Assembly (NCBI GenBank): GCA_945882475.1
Contig: CAMCWJ010000035.1
Location: forward strand, 1 to 14,650
DNA: 14,650 bases
Origin: Bifidobacterium breve
GTDB taxonomy: Bacteria; Actinomycetota; Actinomycetes; Mycobacteriales; Mycobacteriaceae
Reading direction: 5' to 3'
The notes beneath the pieces were generated by a model. The model ran no database searches. It worked only from the letters and a program-made list of their open reading frames with translations, and was not told where the DNA came from. Shown one piece after another: positions 1 through 6,794 of this stretch; position 1 is the stretch's first letter; every line of letters starts with the position of its first letter. The translations under genes were made by a program, and so were the position numbers.

Positions 1-18
1 GCGCATCTCAGGCCTCCT
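1..18 (-). promoter_or_regulatory. Shine-Dalgarno and start codon of a gene running off the left edge
   Basis: On the minus strand an AGGAGG box (13-18) is followed after six bases by ATG (4-6) and a CGC codon, after which the window ends. This looks like the start of a gene divergent from the DUF3817 gene, so 7-65 would be a shared promoter region. Only two codons are visible, so no product can be named. Confidence 0.4.
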
Positions 19-65
19 GAAACGTCACCGCCGGTGCCTCCTTTGGCTACTGGCACACTGGTGAC

Positions 66-434
66 ATGTCTGCCGCGTTCGATATCCGCACCACCGCGGG
101 CCGTTTCCGGTTGGTGGCCCTGGCCGAGGCCATCACGTGGATCGGGCTGCTGATCGGGATGTACTTCAAGTATCTGGGCAGCCCGCGCACCGAGATTGGC
201 GTGAAGATGTTCGGCCTACCGCACGGGGTGCTCTTCATGGCGTTTCTGGTCGCCGCGACACTGGCCGGTATCGCCTTTTCGTGGCGGCCGGGTACCTGGT
301 TGCTGGCATTGCTGGGCAGCATCGTGCCACTGGGCAGTGTGGCCTTCCTCATCTGGGCTGACCGGACCGGCAAGCTGGACCGGCCGGCGCGCGTGGCGTC
401 GACGGAGCGTGTGGCGGCTGATCCGACGCGATGA
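66..434 (+). CDS. DUF3817 family integral membrane protein
   Basis: This 122-aa protein matches the DUF3817 family, a small actinobacterial membrane family of unknown biochemical role. An amphipathic start leads into hydrophobic segments at about residues 18-36, 50-70 and 77-98. A basic and polar C-terminal tail follows from about residue 100. The family hallmark, a Gly-Leu-Pro-His-Gly turn before the second helix, is at residues 50-54. The length is normal for the family. The stop overlaps the start of the next gene (ATGA at 431-434), so translation is probably coupled. No strong Shine-Dalgarno sequence precedes the ATG, so the message may have a very short leader or none. Family assignment is by recognition; the function is unknown. 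Confidence 0.85.
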   Translation: MSAAFDIRTTAGRFRLVALAEAITWIGLLIGMYFKYLGSPRTEIGVKMFGLPHGVLFMAFLVAATLAGIAFSWRPGTWLLALLGSIVPLGSVAFLIWADRTGKLDRPARVASTERVAADPTR

Positions 435-1195
435 TCGGCGGTCCTGCGGCAGACGCCTCCGGAATTGCGGCCCTGACCGGCTTTCCGGTCACCCCTCAGC
501 CGTTGCCCAAGCCGGTCCTGTTCGACCAATGCTGGAGTGAACTCACCTTCATCCACTGGCCGGTGGCCCCGGATCGCGTCGCGCACCTCTTCCCGGCCGG
601 GACGCGCCCGGACGTCTTCGCCGACGGGATGACCTACGTCGCCCTGGTGCCGTTCGCGATGAGTGCGATCCGAGTGGGGCCGACGCCGCCGGTCCCCTAC
701 TTCTCGACGTTCCTGGAAACCAACATTCGGTTGTATTCAATCGACGATGCGGGCCGCCACGGTGTGCTGTTCCGGTCACTGGAAACCTCCCGCCTGGCGG
801 TGGTTCCGTTGACCCGGATCGGCCTGGGATTCCCCTACACCTGGGCCCGGATGCGGATGACCCGCGACGGGCAGAACGTCACCTACGACAGCGTGCGGCG
901 GTGGCCCCGACGCGGACTGCGCAGCCGGGTGAGCGTGACCATCGGCGGGGTTGTCGAACCGACCCCGTTGGAGGTGTGGCTGACCGCGCGCTGGGGAGCG
1001 CATACCCGCAAGGCGGGCCGGACCTGGTGGATACCCAACGAGCACGATCCGTGGCCACTGCACTGCGCCGAGGTCGTTGAGATCGACGACGAGCTACTCG
1101 CCGCGAGCGGAGTTGAAGCCGCCGGCCCGCGACTGCGGGCATTGTTCTCACCTGGAGTGCGGACTAGGTTCGGCCGCCCGACGGTGGTCCAGTAG
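431..1195 (+). CDS. DUF2071 (YqjF-like) family protein
   Basis: This 254-aa protein resembles the DUF2071/YqjF family, soluble proteins of unknown function with a fold related to acetoacetate decarboxylase. Supporting features are the early Trp-Ser-Glu-Leu-Thr-Phe-Ile-His-Trp stretch (about residues 36-44), the VAHLFPAGTRPDVFADG segment (52-68), and the central Pro-Tyr-Phe-Ser-Thr-Phe-Leu-Glu-Thr-Asn-Ile-Arg block (about 89-100), typical of the family. A Gly-Phe-Pro-Tyr-Thr-Trp-Ala motif follows at about 133-139. No signal peptide or membrane helix is visible. The ATG overlaps the DUF3817 stop codon by four bases, so the two genes form a coupled pair. The gene converges on the minus-strand DUF2256 gene with only four bases between the stop codons. 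Confidence 0.82.
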   Translation: MIGGPAADASGIAALTGFPVTPQPLPKPVLFDQCWSELTFIHWPVAPDRVAHLFPAGTRPDVFADGMTYVALVPFAMSAIRVGPTPPVPYFSTFLETNIRLYSIDDAGRHGVLFRSLETSRLAVVPLTRIGLGFPYTWARMRMTRDGQNVTYDSVRRWPRRGLRSRVSVTIGGVVEPTPLEVWLTARWGAHTRKAGRTWWIPNEHDPWPLHCAEVVEIDDELLAASGVEAAGPRLRALFSPGVRTRFGRPTVVQ

Positions 1196-1199
1196 GGCT

Positions 1200-1358
1200 C
1201 TACCGGACCACCGTGGGGCTGGCGGTGCCGCGACGACATGCCTGGGAGCAGTACCTGACCTCGGCCCAGTCCCGCGCCCACTTCTTGCGCCACTCGAACG
1301 GTCGTTGACAGCGTTCGCAGATCTTGGGTGGGTGCCCGTTCTTCACACGCGCGTGCAT
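1200..1358 (-). CDS. DUF2256 domain protein, small cysteine-rich
   Basis: A 52-aa reading frame runs from ATG (1356-1358) to TAG (1200-1202). It shows the DUF2256 signature: a CERC pair (Cys14, Cys17), then PFEWRKKWARDW (residues 20-31), then a YCSQAC pair (Cys37, Cys41). Two cysteine pairs flanking a basic aromatic core suggest a small zinc- or metal-binding fold. The domain fills nearly the whole protein, as is usual for this family, whose function is not known. It lies 51 bp downstream of the secreted repeat protein on the same strand and converges with the DUF2071 gene. From general knowledge, DUF2256 genes are often found near photolyase and FAD-oxidoreductase genes, both of which occur here within 2.2 kb. 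It is short enough to be missed by automated gene calling. Confidence 0.85.
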   Translation of the reverse strand: MHARVKNGHPPKICERCQRPFEWRKKWARDWAEVRYCSQACRRGTASPTVVR

Positions 1359-1409
1359 CCGCGACAGCGTATCGCCTACCCGCGCGGGATGTTTCGGGAG
1401 TCGGGTCCG

Positions 1410-1739
1410 CTACCGGCCGACGCCGACAGGCCCGACCGGCCCGACCACGGGACCAACCCCGCCGACACCGACAGGTCCGACCGGCCCGACCACGGGACCG
1501 ACGCCGCCGACACCGACCGGTCCGACAGGCCCGAGGACCGGATCGGGTCCAACGCCGATGGGGCCAGCCGGTCCGAGGATCGGCATGCACGAATTCGTCA
1601 CAGCGTCCCAGTACAGGGTGGCGGGATCGCACCAGTCAGCGTGGCTCACCGCGGGTGCTACAAGTGCGGTCAGTGGAACAGCGGCAACCGCGAACGCAAA
1701 CGCGCCGATTGCACCGTAGAACTTGGGCCGGATCTTCAT
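1410..1739 (-). CDS. Secreted protein with Gly-Pro-Val repeat tail
   Basis: This 109-aa protein starts with a clear Sec signal peptide: basic MKIRPK, a hydrophobic core (residues 8-30) and a probable cleavage after AVSHA (residues 29-33). The mature part begins with a short DWCDPATLYWD segment containing Cys37 and Cys51, which could form one disulfide. From about residue 54 to the end it consists of a 15-residue repeat built from GPVGPVGVGGVGPVV, degenerate in its first copy. The family is not recognised. Small exported proteins with a DWCDP-like cysteine segment occur in mycobacteria, but no role is known to me. The repeat is collagen-like in Gly/Pro content but lacks a strict Gly-X-Y register. 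The upstream region holds an AGAGAGATGAG purine stretch and two hairpins. Confidence 0.72.
   Translation of the reverse strand: MKIRPKFYGAIGAFAFAVAAVPLTALVAPAVSHADWCDPATLYWDAVTNSCMPILGPAGPIGVGPDPVLGPVGPVGVGGVGPVVGPVGPVGVGGVGPVVGPVGPVGVGR
1426..1560. repeat. 45-bp coding tandem repeat, about three copies
   Basis: Three 45-bp units lie end to end at 1426-1470, 1471-1515 and 1516-1560. The first two differ at only three positions; the third is diverged. They encode the 15-residue Gly-Pro-Val repeat of the secreted protein, so any gain or loss of a unit keeps the frame. The unit is a likely site of slippage polymorphism between strains. Confidence 0.85.
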
Positions 1740-2002
1740 GAGGGTCTCATCTCTCTAGTTGACGGCTGAACGCGGCGTTCTCCCCCATGCGGGGGTCTCG
1801 CTATGAGTAGGTCGCCCTGCGGGCTGGCTTCGTTACACAGGCTAGCCACTTATTTGTAGCGCCCAAAAATAATGGCCTTCTGGCAGAACTTCTTAGCGAC
1901 GCTTTAGCCCCAGGGGCCCTCGGCCTTAATTTCCGCCCATACCGTTGGCGTCATGTTGCTCGATATCCGATGGCTGCAATACCTGCTGAAGCGGACTGCC
2001 CA
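1740..2002. other. Intergenic region with several stem-loops, no gene seen
   Basis: This gap lies between the secreted protein start and the end of the FAD oxidoreductase. Perfect inverted repeats are GAACG-CGG-CGTTC (1768-1780), CCCCC-ATGC-GGGGG (1782-1795), TTCTG-G-CAGAA (1878-1888) and GCCCC-A-GGGGC (1907-1917). The first two would lie in the 5' leader of the secreted-protein mRNA. The last could help end transcription of the oxidoreductase gene, although no T-run follows. The part around 1850-1875 is AT-richer than the neighbourhood and could hold the promoter, but no box pair is convincing. Confidence 0.5.
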
Positions 2003-3325
2003 CTAGTCCTGTCGCTTTGGGCTCTCCGCATCCGTAGCGGTTACGAGCCCAAGGTTCGCTAGGAGTGCGTGCGCTGCTCGGCGGCCACTGACTAACGCTC
2101 CCTGGATGGACGACGTATCACGGTGGTCACCGGCTACATAGACGCCACCCGCCGTGCGCACGGGCCGTTGCAATTCGAAGGGAACTCCCATCGCCGGTAG
2201 CGCATAGGGAATCGGATAACTCGCGAGGAGTTCCCAGTCGCGCGTCGGCACGCCGTACAACCACTCAAGGTGCTCGCGCACGGCATTCTCGTGCGCAGGC
2301 GTATCCCACACACCGAGCGCCGACGCTGAAATCAGCGCGGTGCCCGCCGGGGCGTAGTCGGGTGCGGCATGAGTGAGCACCACGGTGTTGACAAGGGGTC
2401 CGCGGCCATCGCCGTCGAGGATGAGCACCGCCTGGCCGTCGGCGAGATCCTCGTGTGCACAGGTGGGTCGGTAGTACCAGGTCGTCACCGAACGCGCCGC
2501 GGGAGCGTGGATCTCCGGGATGAGCCCGGCGGCCGTCGCCGGATCGGTCGCGACGATGACGGCCTCGGCGCGGTGCGCGTCGCCGCCGACGACGTTGACC
2601 GTCCAACCCGAGACCGTCCAACCCGAGACAGCTCCAGCCGAGACCGACGCAACCCGGTGGCCGAGCCGAACGTCGAGCCCGGTTGCCAGTTGTTCGGGGA
2701 TGCGCGCCATACCCAGTGCCGGCACGCCCGGAGTGCCCCGGACGAAGGATTTCAGCACCACATCAAGGAAGCGCCGCGACGTCGTCAACTCGGAATCCAG
2801 GAAGACCCCGGACAAAAACGGTCGCAGCACCCGTTCCATCAACATCCGATCCGCCCCGGCGCGGCGCAGCGCCTCCTCGGTCGTGACGTCAGGATCACTC
2901 TGCAAGGAGGCCACCGACCGGACGGCGCGAGAGACCGCATAGGCGCCGAAGCGGGCCGTCGACACCGGTGAGCCGATGCGCGCCACGAGCGATGGCACCA
3001 ACCAGGAGGGTTCGCGACGCGGATCGGCGACCCGGTCCACCCGACGGCGCCCGGCCCGGTTGACCACGATGCGTGCACCCGCGACAAAGGGCCTCAGATC
3101 GAGTGCCTCGTGATCGAGGACACGAGCACCCTCGGGGTAGGCGGGGTTGTACAGCTGGAAGCCGCGATCGAAGCGAAACCCGTCGACAAGGTCCGTGCGC
3201 ACCCGCCCGCCCACACCGTCGGAGGCTTCAAGCACCGTGACATCGACGCCGTGGCGGGTGAGGTGACCGGCGGCGGCGAGACCCGCGAGCCCTGCTCCCA
3301 CGACGACGACAGCCACGGCGCTCAC
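2003..3325 (-). CDS. NAD(P)/FAD-dependent amine-oxidase-like oxidoreductase
   Basis: This 440-aa flavoprotein belongs to the amine oxidase / phytoene desaturase superfamily. The N-terminal dinucleotide-binding fold shows VVGAGLAGLAAA (residues 8-19), then an acidic residue ending the second strand (VLEAS, 31-35) and the GGRVRTD flavin loop (39-45). The C-terminal flavin motif is VYVAGDHRDTSSIQGAL (395-411), close to the usual place in this superfamily. The length is typical of bacterial members, and no signal peptide is seen. The substrate cannot be deduced; relatives act on amines, carotenoids or protoporphyrinogen. The start is GTG (3323-3325). It is divergent from the photolyase-like gene across 56 bp, which suggests shared control. 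A 15-bp tandem duplication adds a second VSGWT to the middle of the protein. Confidence 0.88.
   Translation of the reverse strand: MSAVAVVVVGAGLAGLAAAGHLTRHGVDVTVLEASDGVGGRVRTDLVDGFRFDRGFQLYNPAYPEGARVLDHEALDLRPFVAGARIVVNRAGRRRVDRVADPRREPSWLVPSLVARIGSPVSTARFGAYAVSRAVRSVASLQSDPDVTTEEALRRAGADRMLMERVLRPFLSGVFLDSELTTSRRFLDVVLKSFVRGTPGVPALGMARIPEQLATGLDVRLGHRVASVSAGAVSGWTVSGWTVNVVGGDAHRAEAVIVATDPATAAGLIPEIHAPAARSVTTWYYRPTCAHEDLADGQAVLILDGDGRGPLVNTVVLTHAAPDYAPAGTALISASALGVWDTPAHENAVREHLEWLYGVPTRDWELLASYPIPYALPAMGVPFELQRPVRTAGGVYVAGDHRDTSSIQGALVSGRRAAHALLANLGLVTATDAESPKRQD
2597..2626. repeat. Exact 15-bp tandem duplication inside the FAD oxidoreductase gene
   Basis: The unit GACCGTCCAACCCGA occurs twice head to tail (2597-2611, 2612-2626). 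In the minus-strand gene it encodes two consecutive VSGWT pentapeptides. Being in frame and exact, it is best read as a recent slippage duplication. Confidence 0.9.
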
Positions 3326-3381
3326 GTTAGTCGCCCGGACCGCAATACTGATGGGATGACAACGCGCTGCGCGGAAACAGG

Positions 3382-4623
3382 ATGACGCCTCAGCGCCTCC
3401 CCGACCCCCCGCCGAACGATGAGATCAGCGCCTGGGTGACGCACCATCTCGGGGATCTGTGCGCCCCCCAAACAGCGGCAATAACCGGGTCCATGCGCGG
3501 CGGGCAGTCGGCGGCCGATGCGGCGCTGCAGGCCTACGACGTGGCCGGGTATGCGCGGCGACGCAACAACGTCTGGCCGCCGGGAACCCGAGGCTCGTCA
3601 AGGCTGTCGCCCTATATTCGGCATGGACTCCTGACGCTGCGCGAGGTGTGGGATCACGTGGCCGGCGGTCCGCAAAGCGACGTGACGAAGTTTCGCGACG
3701 AGCTGCTCTGGCAGGAATACGCGCGACATCTGTACGCGCGCTTAGGAACAGCGTCCCGCCAGTCGTTACGGTTCGCCGTCGCCGAGCGCACCACCGAGGC
3801 AGCCCCAGAAGCCGTGAGCAATCCGTGGTCATCGTCGGCGAAGTGTCTGGACTCGTCCTGGTCGGAGCTGGTGTCCAGCGGCTGGCTCACCAATCAGACC
3901 CGCATGTGGCTCGCTTCGCAGTGGAGTGTCCGCTCGGGGCTGGGCTGGCGCGACGGCGAAGACCTCATGTACCGACACCTGGTGGACGGTTCGCGCGCAG
4001 CCAACAGGCTGGGCTGGCAATGGACCGTCGGCGCACTCACCGGCAAGGCGTACGGGTTCTCCCGATGGCAGGTGGAGAAGCGGGCACCGGGCCTGTGCGC
4101 GACCTGCCCGCTGGAACGCAACTGTCCGATCACGGATTGGCCTGCCACCCAGGAGCGGGAGCCGCTGGCATTCAGCGACCCTCGGCTGCGGCGCGACGAC
4201 AACCTTGAGGCCACGGCCGGACCCGCGACGGCCCAGCTGTCGGCGCCACCGGAGGCCGTGTGGCTTACTGCCGAGAGCCTCGGAGATCGCGACCCCGCGG
4301 CCGCGGCGCACCCGGACCTGCCCGTGGTGTTCGTCTTCGACGAGCCACTGCTGCGCCGGTTGCGGCTTTCAGTGAATCGTCTTGTCTTCCTTGCACAGTC
4401 GATTGCCGACCTCTCGACACGCAGGGAAGTCCAGCTGTGGCTCGGCGATCCGGTCGAGGTGCTCCATGGCCGGCGACTGGCCGCCACCTTCGCACCGGTC
4501 CCGGGCTGGAAGTCCCGGGCCGCCCGCCTCGATGTGGTCGCGGTGCATCCGTGGCCGTGGCTCCAGCGGCCGCGAGCAGGCTCTGTCACCTCGTACACCG
4601 CATGGAGCAAGGGGCGGCGATGA
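3382..4623 (+). CDS. Photolyase/cryptochrome-family FAD-binding protein with apparently permuted domains
   Basis: This 413-aa protein carries the photolyase FAD-binding helical domain at its N-terminal end. Markers are SSRLSPYIRHGLLTLREVW (residues 72-90), FRDELLWQEYARHLYARLG (104-122), the NQTRMWLASQW block (171-181) and the LVDGSRAANRLGWQWTVG stretch (200-217). A cysteine cluster follows (C229, C232, C238). Only after this, at about residues 303-350, comes a stretch reading like part of the antenna alpha/beta domain (VVFVFDEPLLRRL, then LGDPVEVL). That domain normally precedes the FAD domain. Family members use reduced FAD and light to repair pyrimidine dimers or act as photoreceptors; which applies here is unknown. 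The ATG overlaps the stop of a nine-codon upstream reading frame. It is divergent from the FAD oxidoreductase. Confidence 0.8.
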   Translation: MTPQRLPDPPPNDEISAWVTHHLGDLCAPQTAAITGSMRGGQSAADAALQAYDVAGYARRRNNVWPPGTRGSSRLSPYIRHGLLTLREVWDHVAGGPQSDVTKFRDELLWQEYARHLYARLGTASRQSLRFAVAERTTEAAPEAVSNPWSSSAKCLDSSWSELVSSGWLTNQTRMWLASQWSVRSGLGWRDGEDLMYRHLVDGSRAANRLGWQWTVGALTGKAYGFSRWQVEKRAPGLCATCPLERNCPITDWPATQEREPLAFSDPRLRRDDNLEATAGPATAQLSAPPEAVWLTAESLGDRDPAAAAHPDLPVVFVFDEPLLRRLRLSVNRLVFLAQSIADLSTRREVQLWLGDPVEVLHGRRLAATFAPVPGWKSRAARLDVVAVHPWPWLQRPRAGSVTSYTAWSKGRR

Positions 4624-4654
4624 GTCGTCACCCATAGCCAAGACGGTCGACACC

Positions 4655-4683
4655 TTGACGTTCTGTACTAATCGGTACAGAAT
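4655..4683 (+). promoter_or_regulatory. Promoter of the TetR operon with operator between -35 and -10
   Basis: TTGACG (4655-4660) and CAGAAT (4678-4683) are separated by 17 bp and match the sigma-70-type consensus at 5/6 and 4/6 positions. Transcription would start near 4690, almost exactly at the GTG (4692) of the TetR gene, so the message is probably leaderless. The spacer and the -10 box are covered by a palindrome, listed separately. Confidence 0.6.
4661..4682. promoter_or_regulatory. 22-bp palindromic operator for the adjacent TetR regulator
   Basis: Perfect 8-bp arms TTCTGTAC and GTACAGAA flank the 6-bp centre TAATCG. The size, symmetry and position just before a tetR-type gene and over its promoter are typical of autoregulation. 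Binding is inferred, not shown. Confidence 0.75.
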
Positions 4684-4691
4684 TCAGTTCC

Positions 4692-5285
4692 GTGGCACGC
4701 CCCGTTGAGTTCGATCGATCCAGAGCGGTGAACAAGGCGCTGGTGCTGTTCTGGCGCAAGGGCTACCAGGCGACCTCGCTGGCGGACTTGCTGGCGGCCA
4801 TGGGAATCGGCCGCAGCAGCTTCTACGCCGCGTTCACCGACAAGCGCACCCTCTTTCTGGAGTGCCTCGACTTGTTCGCGGCGCGGACCGTGGAGTTGGT
4901 GCAACGCGCCCGCAGCGAGATGGGTCCGGTCGAAGCCCTGCAACACTTCTTCGAACGCAACTTCATCGGCGTGCCCGGCAGCGGTGTCGGCGCCTCGGCA
5001 AGCCGACACTGGGGCTGCATGTTGGTCAACACAGTGCTTGAGATGGCCGGGGTAGATGACGGACTCGCTGAGCGCGCCAGTCGTCATCTCGGTGAGATGC
5101 AACGCGTCTTCCAGACCTGCCTTCAGGAGGCCGGTGCGGAGGCGGCCCGCGCCGAGGAACTGGCCGCAATGCTGATGCTGGTCAACGAGGGCATCCGCGT
5201 GTCCAGCCGACGCCATTTGCCCGACGCGCAACACCTGCGACCCATCACCACCACTTTCGACCTGATCCGCAGTGCCGTCGCATGA
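4692..5285 (+). CDS. TetR/AcrR-family transcriptional repressor
   Basis: This 197-aa protein has the TetR N-terminal DNA-binding domain at about residues 8-54. The helix-turn-helix is SLADLLAAMGIGRSSFYAAF (29-48), followed by the usual DKRTLF. The C-terminal ligand domain contains WGCMLVNTVLEM (107-118). A Gly-Cys-(Met/Leu)-Leu/Val motif at this place is seen in regulators that control flavin oxidoreductases for electrophile stress, such as E. coli NemR with its sensing cysteine. Cys109 could be the equivalent, which is inference. The start is GTG, chosen because residues Ala-Arg-Pro follow as in many TetR proteins and because the predicted transcription start falls there. The gene probably represses itself and the two downstream genes through the palindrome at 4661-4682. 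The inducer is unknown. Confidence 0.9.
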   Translation: MARPVEFDRSRAVNKALVLFWRKGYQATSLADLLAAMGIGRSSFYAAFTDKRTLFLECLDLFAARTVELVQRARSEMGPVEALQHFFERNFIGVPGSGVGASASRHWGCMLVNTVLEMAGVDDGLAERASRHLGEMQRVFQTCLQEAGAEAARAEELAAMLMLVNEGIRVSSRRHLPDAQHLRPITTTFDLIRSAVA

Positions 5286-5329
5286 GTTCCAGCGTCACTG
5301 CGAACTCAACTGATTGAAGGAGCCAAGAT

Positions 5330-5641
5330 ATGTCCGATGTCCCCGTGTACGCGGTCGTCAATCTGCACATCACCGATGCCGTCCCCTACCGCCAGTACGA
5401 GAAGGGTTTCTTTCCGCTGCTGAAGAAATACGGCGGGGAGTTCGTCACCTATGACGACGCGGCCTTCACCCTGGAGGGCACGGCGCCGCGCACCGGGCGC
5501 ATGATCATCTTCAAATTCCCATCCGAGTCCCAAGCCCGCGCCTGGTACGCCGACCCCGACTACCAGGCGCTGTGCGAGCATCGTCGCGCCGGCACCGAAC
5601 TGGACTTCCTGACGATCGTGCGCGGCCTGCCGCCGCGCTGA
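5330..5641 (+). CDS. DUF1330 domain protein
   Basis: This 103-aa protein matches the DUF1330 family, small ferredoxin-like alpha/beta barrel proteins of unknown function. Family marks are VYAVVNLHITD near the start (residues 6-16), the Tyr-Gly-Gly-Glu-Phe-Val strand (residues 34-39), RMIIFKFPSESQARAWYADPDY (about 57-78, spanning the conserved FPS and WY) and a C-terminal DFLTIVRG strand. The length is normal and no signal peptide is present. An AAGGAG Shine-Dalgarno sequence lies eight bases before the ATG. It follows the TetR gene by 44 bp and precedes the flavin enzyme by 43 bp, so all three are probably co-transcribed and respond to the same inducer. A role as a small accessory or ligand-binding enzyme beside a flavoprotein is a guess. 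Confidence 0.87.
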   Translation: MSDVPVYAVVNLHITDAVPYRQYEKGFFPLLKKYGGEFVTYDDAAFTLEGTAPRTGRMIIFKFPSESQARAWYADPDYQALCEHRRAGTELDFLTIVRGLPPR

Positions 5642-5684
5642 CACCCCCATCACCGCACACCCAATTCCTCGGAAAGGACTTGCC

Positions 5685-6683
5685 ATGAAGACCCGAATCA
5701 CCGAACTGTTCGGCATCGAGCACCCCATCATCCAGGGAGGCATGCACTACGTCGGGTTCGCCGAACTCGCCGCGGCGGTCAGCAACGCCGGCGGGTTGGG
5801 CATCATCACCGGGCTCACCCAGGCAACACCCGCACTGCTGGCAGAAGAGATCGCCAAGTGCCGCGACCTCACCGACAAGCCGTTCGGGGTCAATCTCACC
5901 TTCCTGCCCACCGTCAGCAGCCCCGACTACCCGGGCTACATCGACGCCATCCTCACCGGCGGCGTCACCGTGGTCGAGACCGCCGGCAACAACCCGCAGC
6001 AGTGGCTCCCAGTGCTCCAAGAAGCCGGCGTGAAGGTGATCCACAAGTGCACCAGCGTGCGCCACTCACTCAAAGCCCAGGCCATCGGCTGCGACGCGGT
6101 CAGCGTGGACGGATTCGAGTGCGGCGGCCACCCGGGCGAGGACGACATCCCCAACTTCATCCTGCTGCCCCGGGCGGCCGACGAACTGACGATCCCCTTC
6201 GTCGCCTCCGGCGGCATGGCCGACGGACGCAGCCTGGTCGCCGCCTTGGCACTGGGCGCCGAAGGCATGAACATGGGCACCCGCTTCATCGCCACGAAGG
6301 AAGCGCCGGTCCACCAGAACGTCAAGGACGCCATCGTCGCGGCCACCGAACTCGACACCCGCCTGGTGATGCGCCCGCTGCGCAACACCGAAAGAGTGCT
6401 GCGCAACGCCGCCGTCGACCGCCTGCTCGAGAAAGAGAAAGCCCTCGGCGACAAGCTCGGCTTCGAAGACATCATCGACGAGGTAGCCGGGGTCTACCCG
6501 AAAATCATGATGGAGGGAACCATGGACGCCGGCGCCTGGAGTTGCGGCATGGTGGCCGGATTGATCCACGACATCCCCACCGTGGCGGAGCTGATCGATC
6601 GCATCATGGCCGAAGCCGACGCCCTCATCGTCGAGCGCCTGGCGCGCTTCGCAACGGCCGATGTAGCGGCGGTCAGACAGTGA
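5685..6683 (+). CDS. Nitronate monooxygenase-superfamily flavoprotein, possibly an NADH:quinone reductase of the PA1024 type
   Basis: This 332-aa FMN enzyme is a TIM barrel of the nitronate monooxygenase / 2-nitropropane dioxygenase superfamily. Motifs in order are QGGMHYVGFAELAAAVSNAG (residues 17-36), DKPFGVNLTFLP (64-75), KCTSVRH (121-127), DGFECGGHPGEDD (142-154, with His149 at the usual active-site place), ASGGMADGRSL (174-184) and NMGTRFIAT (196-204). The GVNLTFLP, CTSVRH and ECGGHPGEDD set recalls Pseudomonas PA1024, an enzyme once annotated as nitronate monooxygenase that reduces quinones with NADH. I favour that activity but cannot prove it from sequence. A GGAAAGGA box precedes the ATG. 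It is the last gene of the TetR operon, and a terminator follows at 6717. Electrophile or quinone defence would fit the regulator. Confidence 0.87.
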   Translation: MKTRITELFGIEHPIIQGGMHYVGFAELAAAVSNAGGLGIITGLTQATPALLAEEIAKCRDLTDKPFGVNLTFLPTVSSPDYPGYIDAILTGGVTVVETAGNNPQQWLPVLQEAGVKVIHKCTSVRHSLKAQAIGCDAVSVDGFECGGHPGEDDIPNFILLPRAADELTIPFVASGGMADGRSLVAALALGAEGMNMGTRFIATKEAPVHQNVKDAIVAATELDTRLVMRPLRNTERVLRNAAVDRLLEKEKALGDKLGFEDIIDEVAGVYPKIMMEGTMDAGAWSCGMVAGLIHDIPTVAELIDRIMAEADALIVERLARFATADVAAVRQ

Positions 6684-6716
6684 CCATCGCTCGGTAGTTC
6701 GGGCCGACGGCGGTGT

Positions 6717-6753
6717 GGCCGGGTGGGTCCCAGGGATTGACCCCCGGCCTTTT
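6717..6753 (+). terminator. Rho-independent terminator after the flavin enzyme gene
   Basis: The stem pairs GGCCGG (6717-6722) with CCGGCC (6744-6749). It continues after a two-base bulge with GGGTC (6725-6729) paired to GACCC (6739-6743), leaving a nine-base loop. TTTT follows at 6750-6753. It separates the TetR operon from the next one. Confidence 0.75.
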
Positions 6754-6794
6754 CCTGCTACAGGTATCGTCGAACGCACCAATCTAGGCCCGGA

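Noticed and set aside
47..586. A 179-aa minus-strand open frame
   Set aside because: It is antisense to the well-supported DUF3817 and DUF2071 genes and has basic, Arg/Pro/Ala-rich composition typical of antisense frames in GC-rich DNA.
1426..1560. A CRISPR-like array
   Set aside because: Units are directly adjacent without spacers and encode an in-frame protein repeat.
1953..2006. A 17-codon frame MLLDIRWLQYLLKRTAH
   Set aside because: It has no ribosome binding site, overlaps the end of the FAD oxidoreductase gene, and length alone cannot distinguish it from chance.
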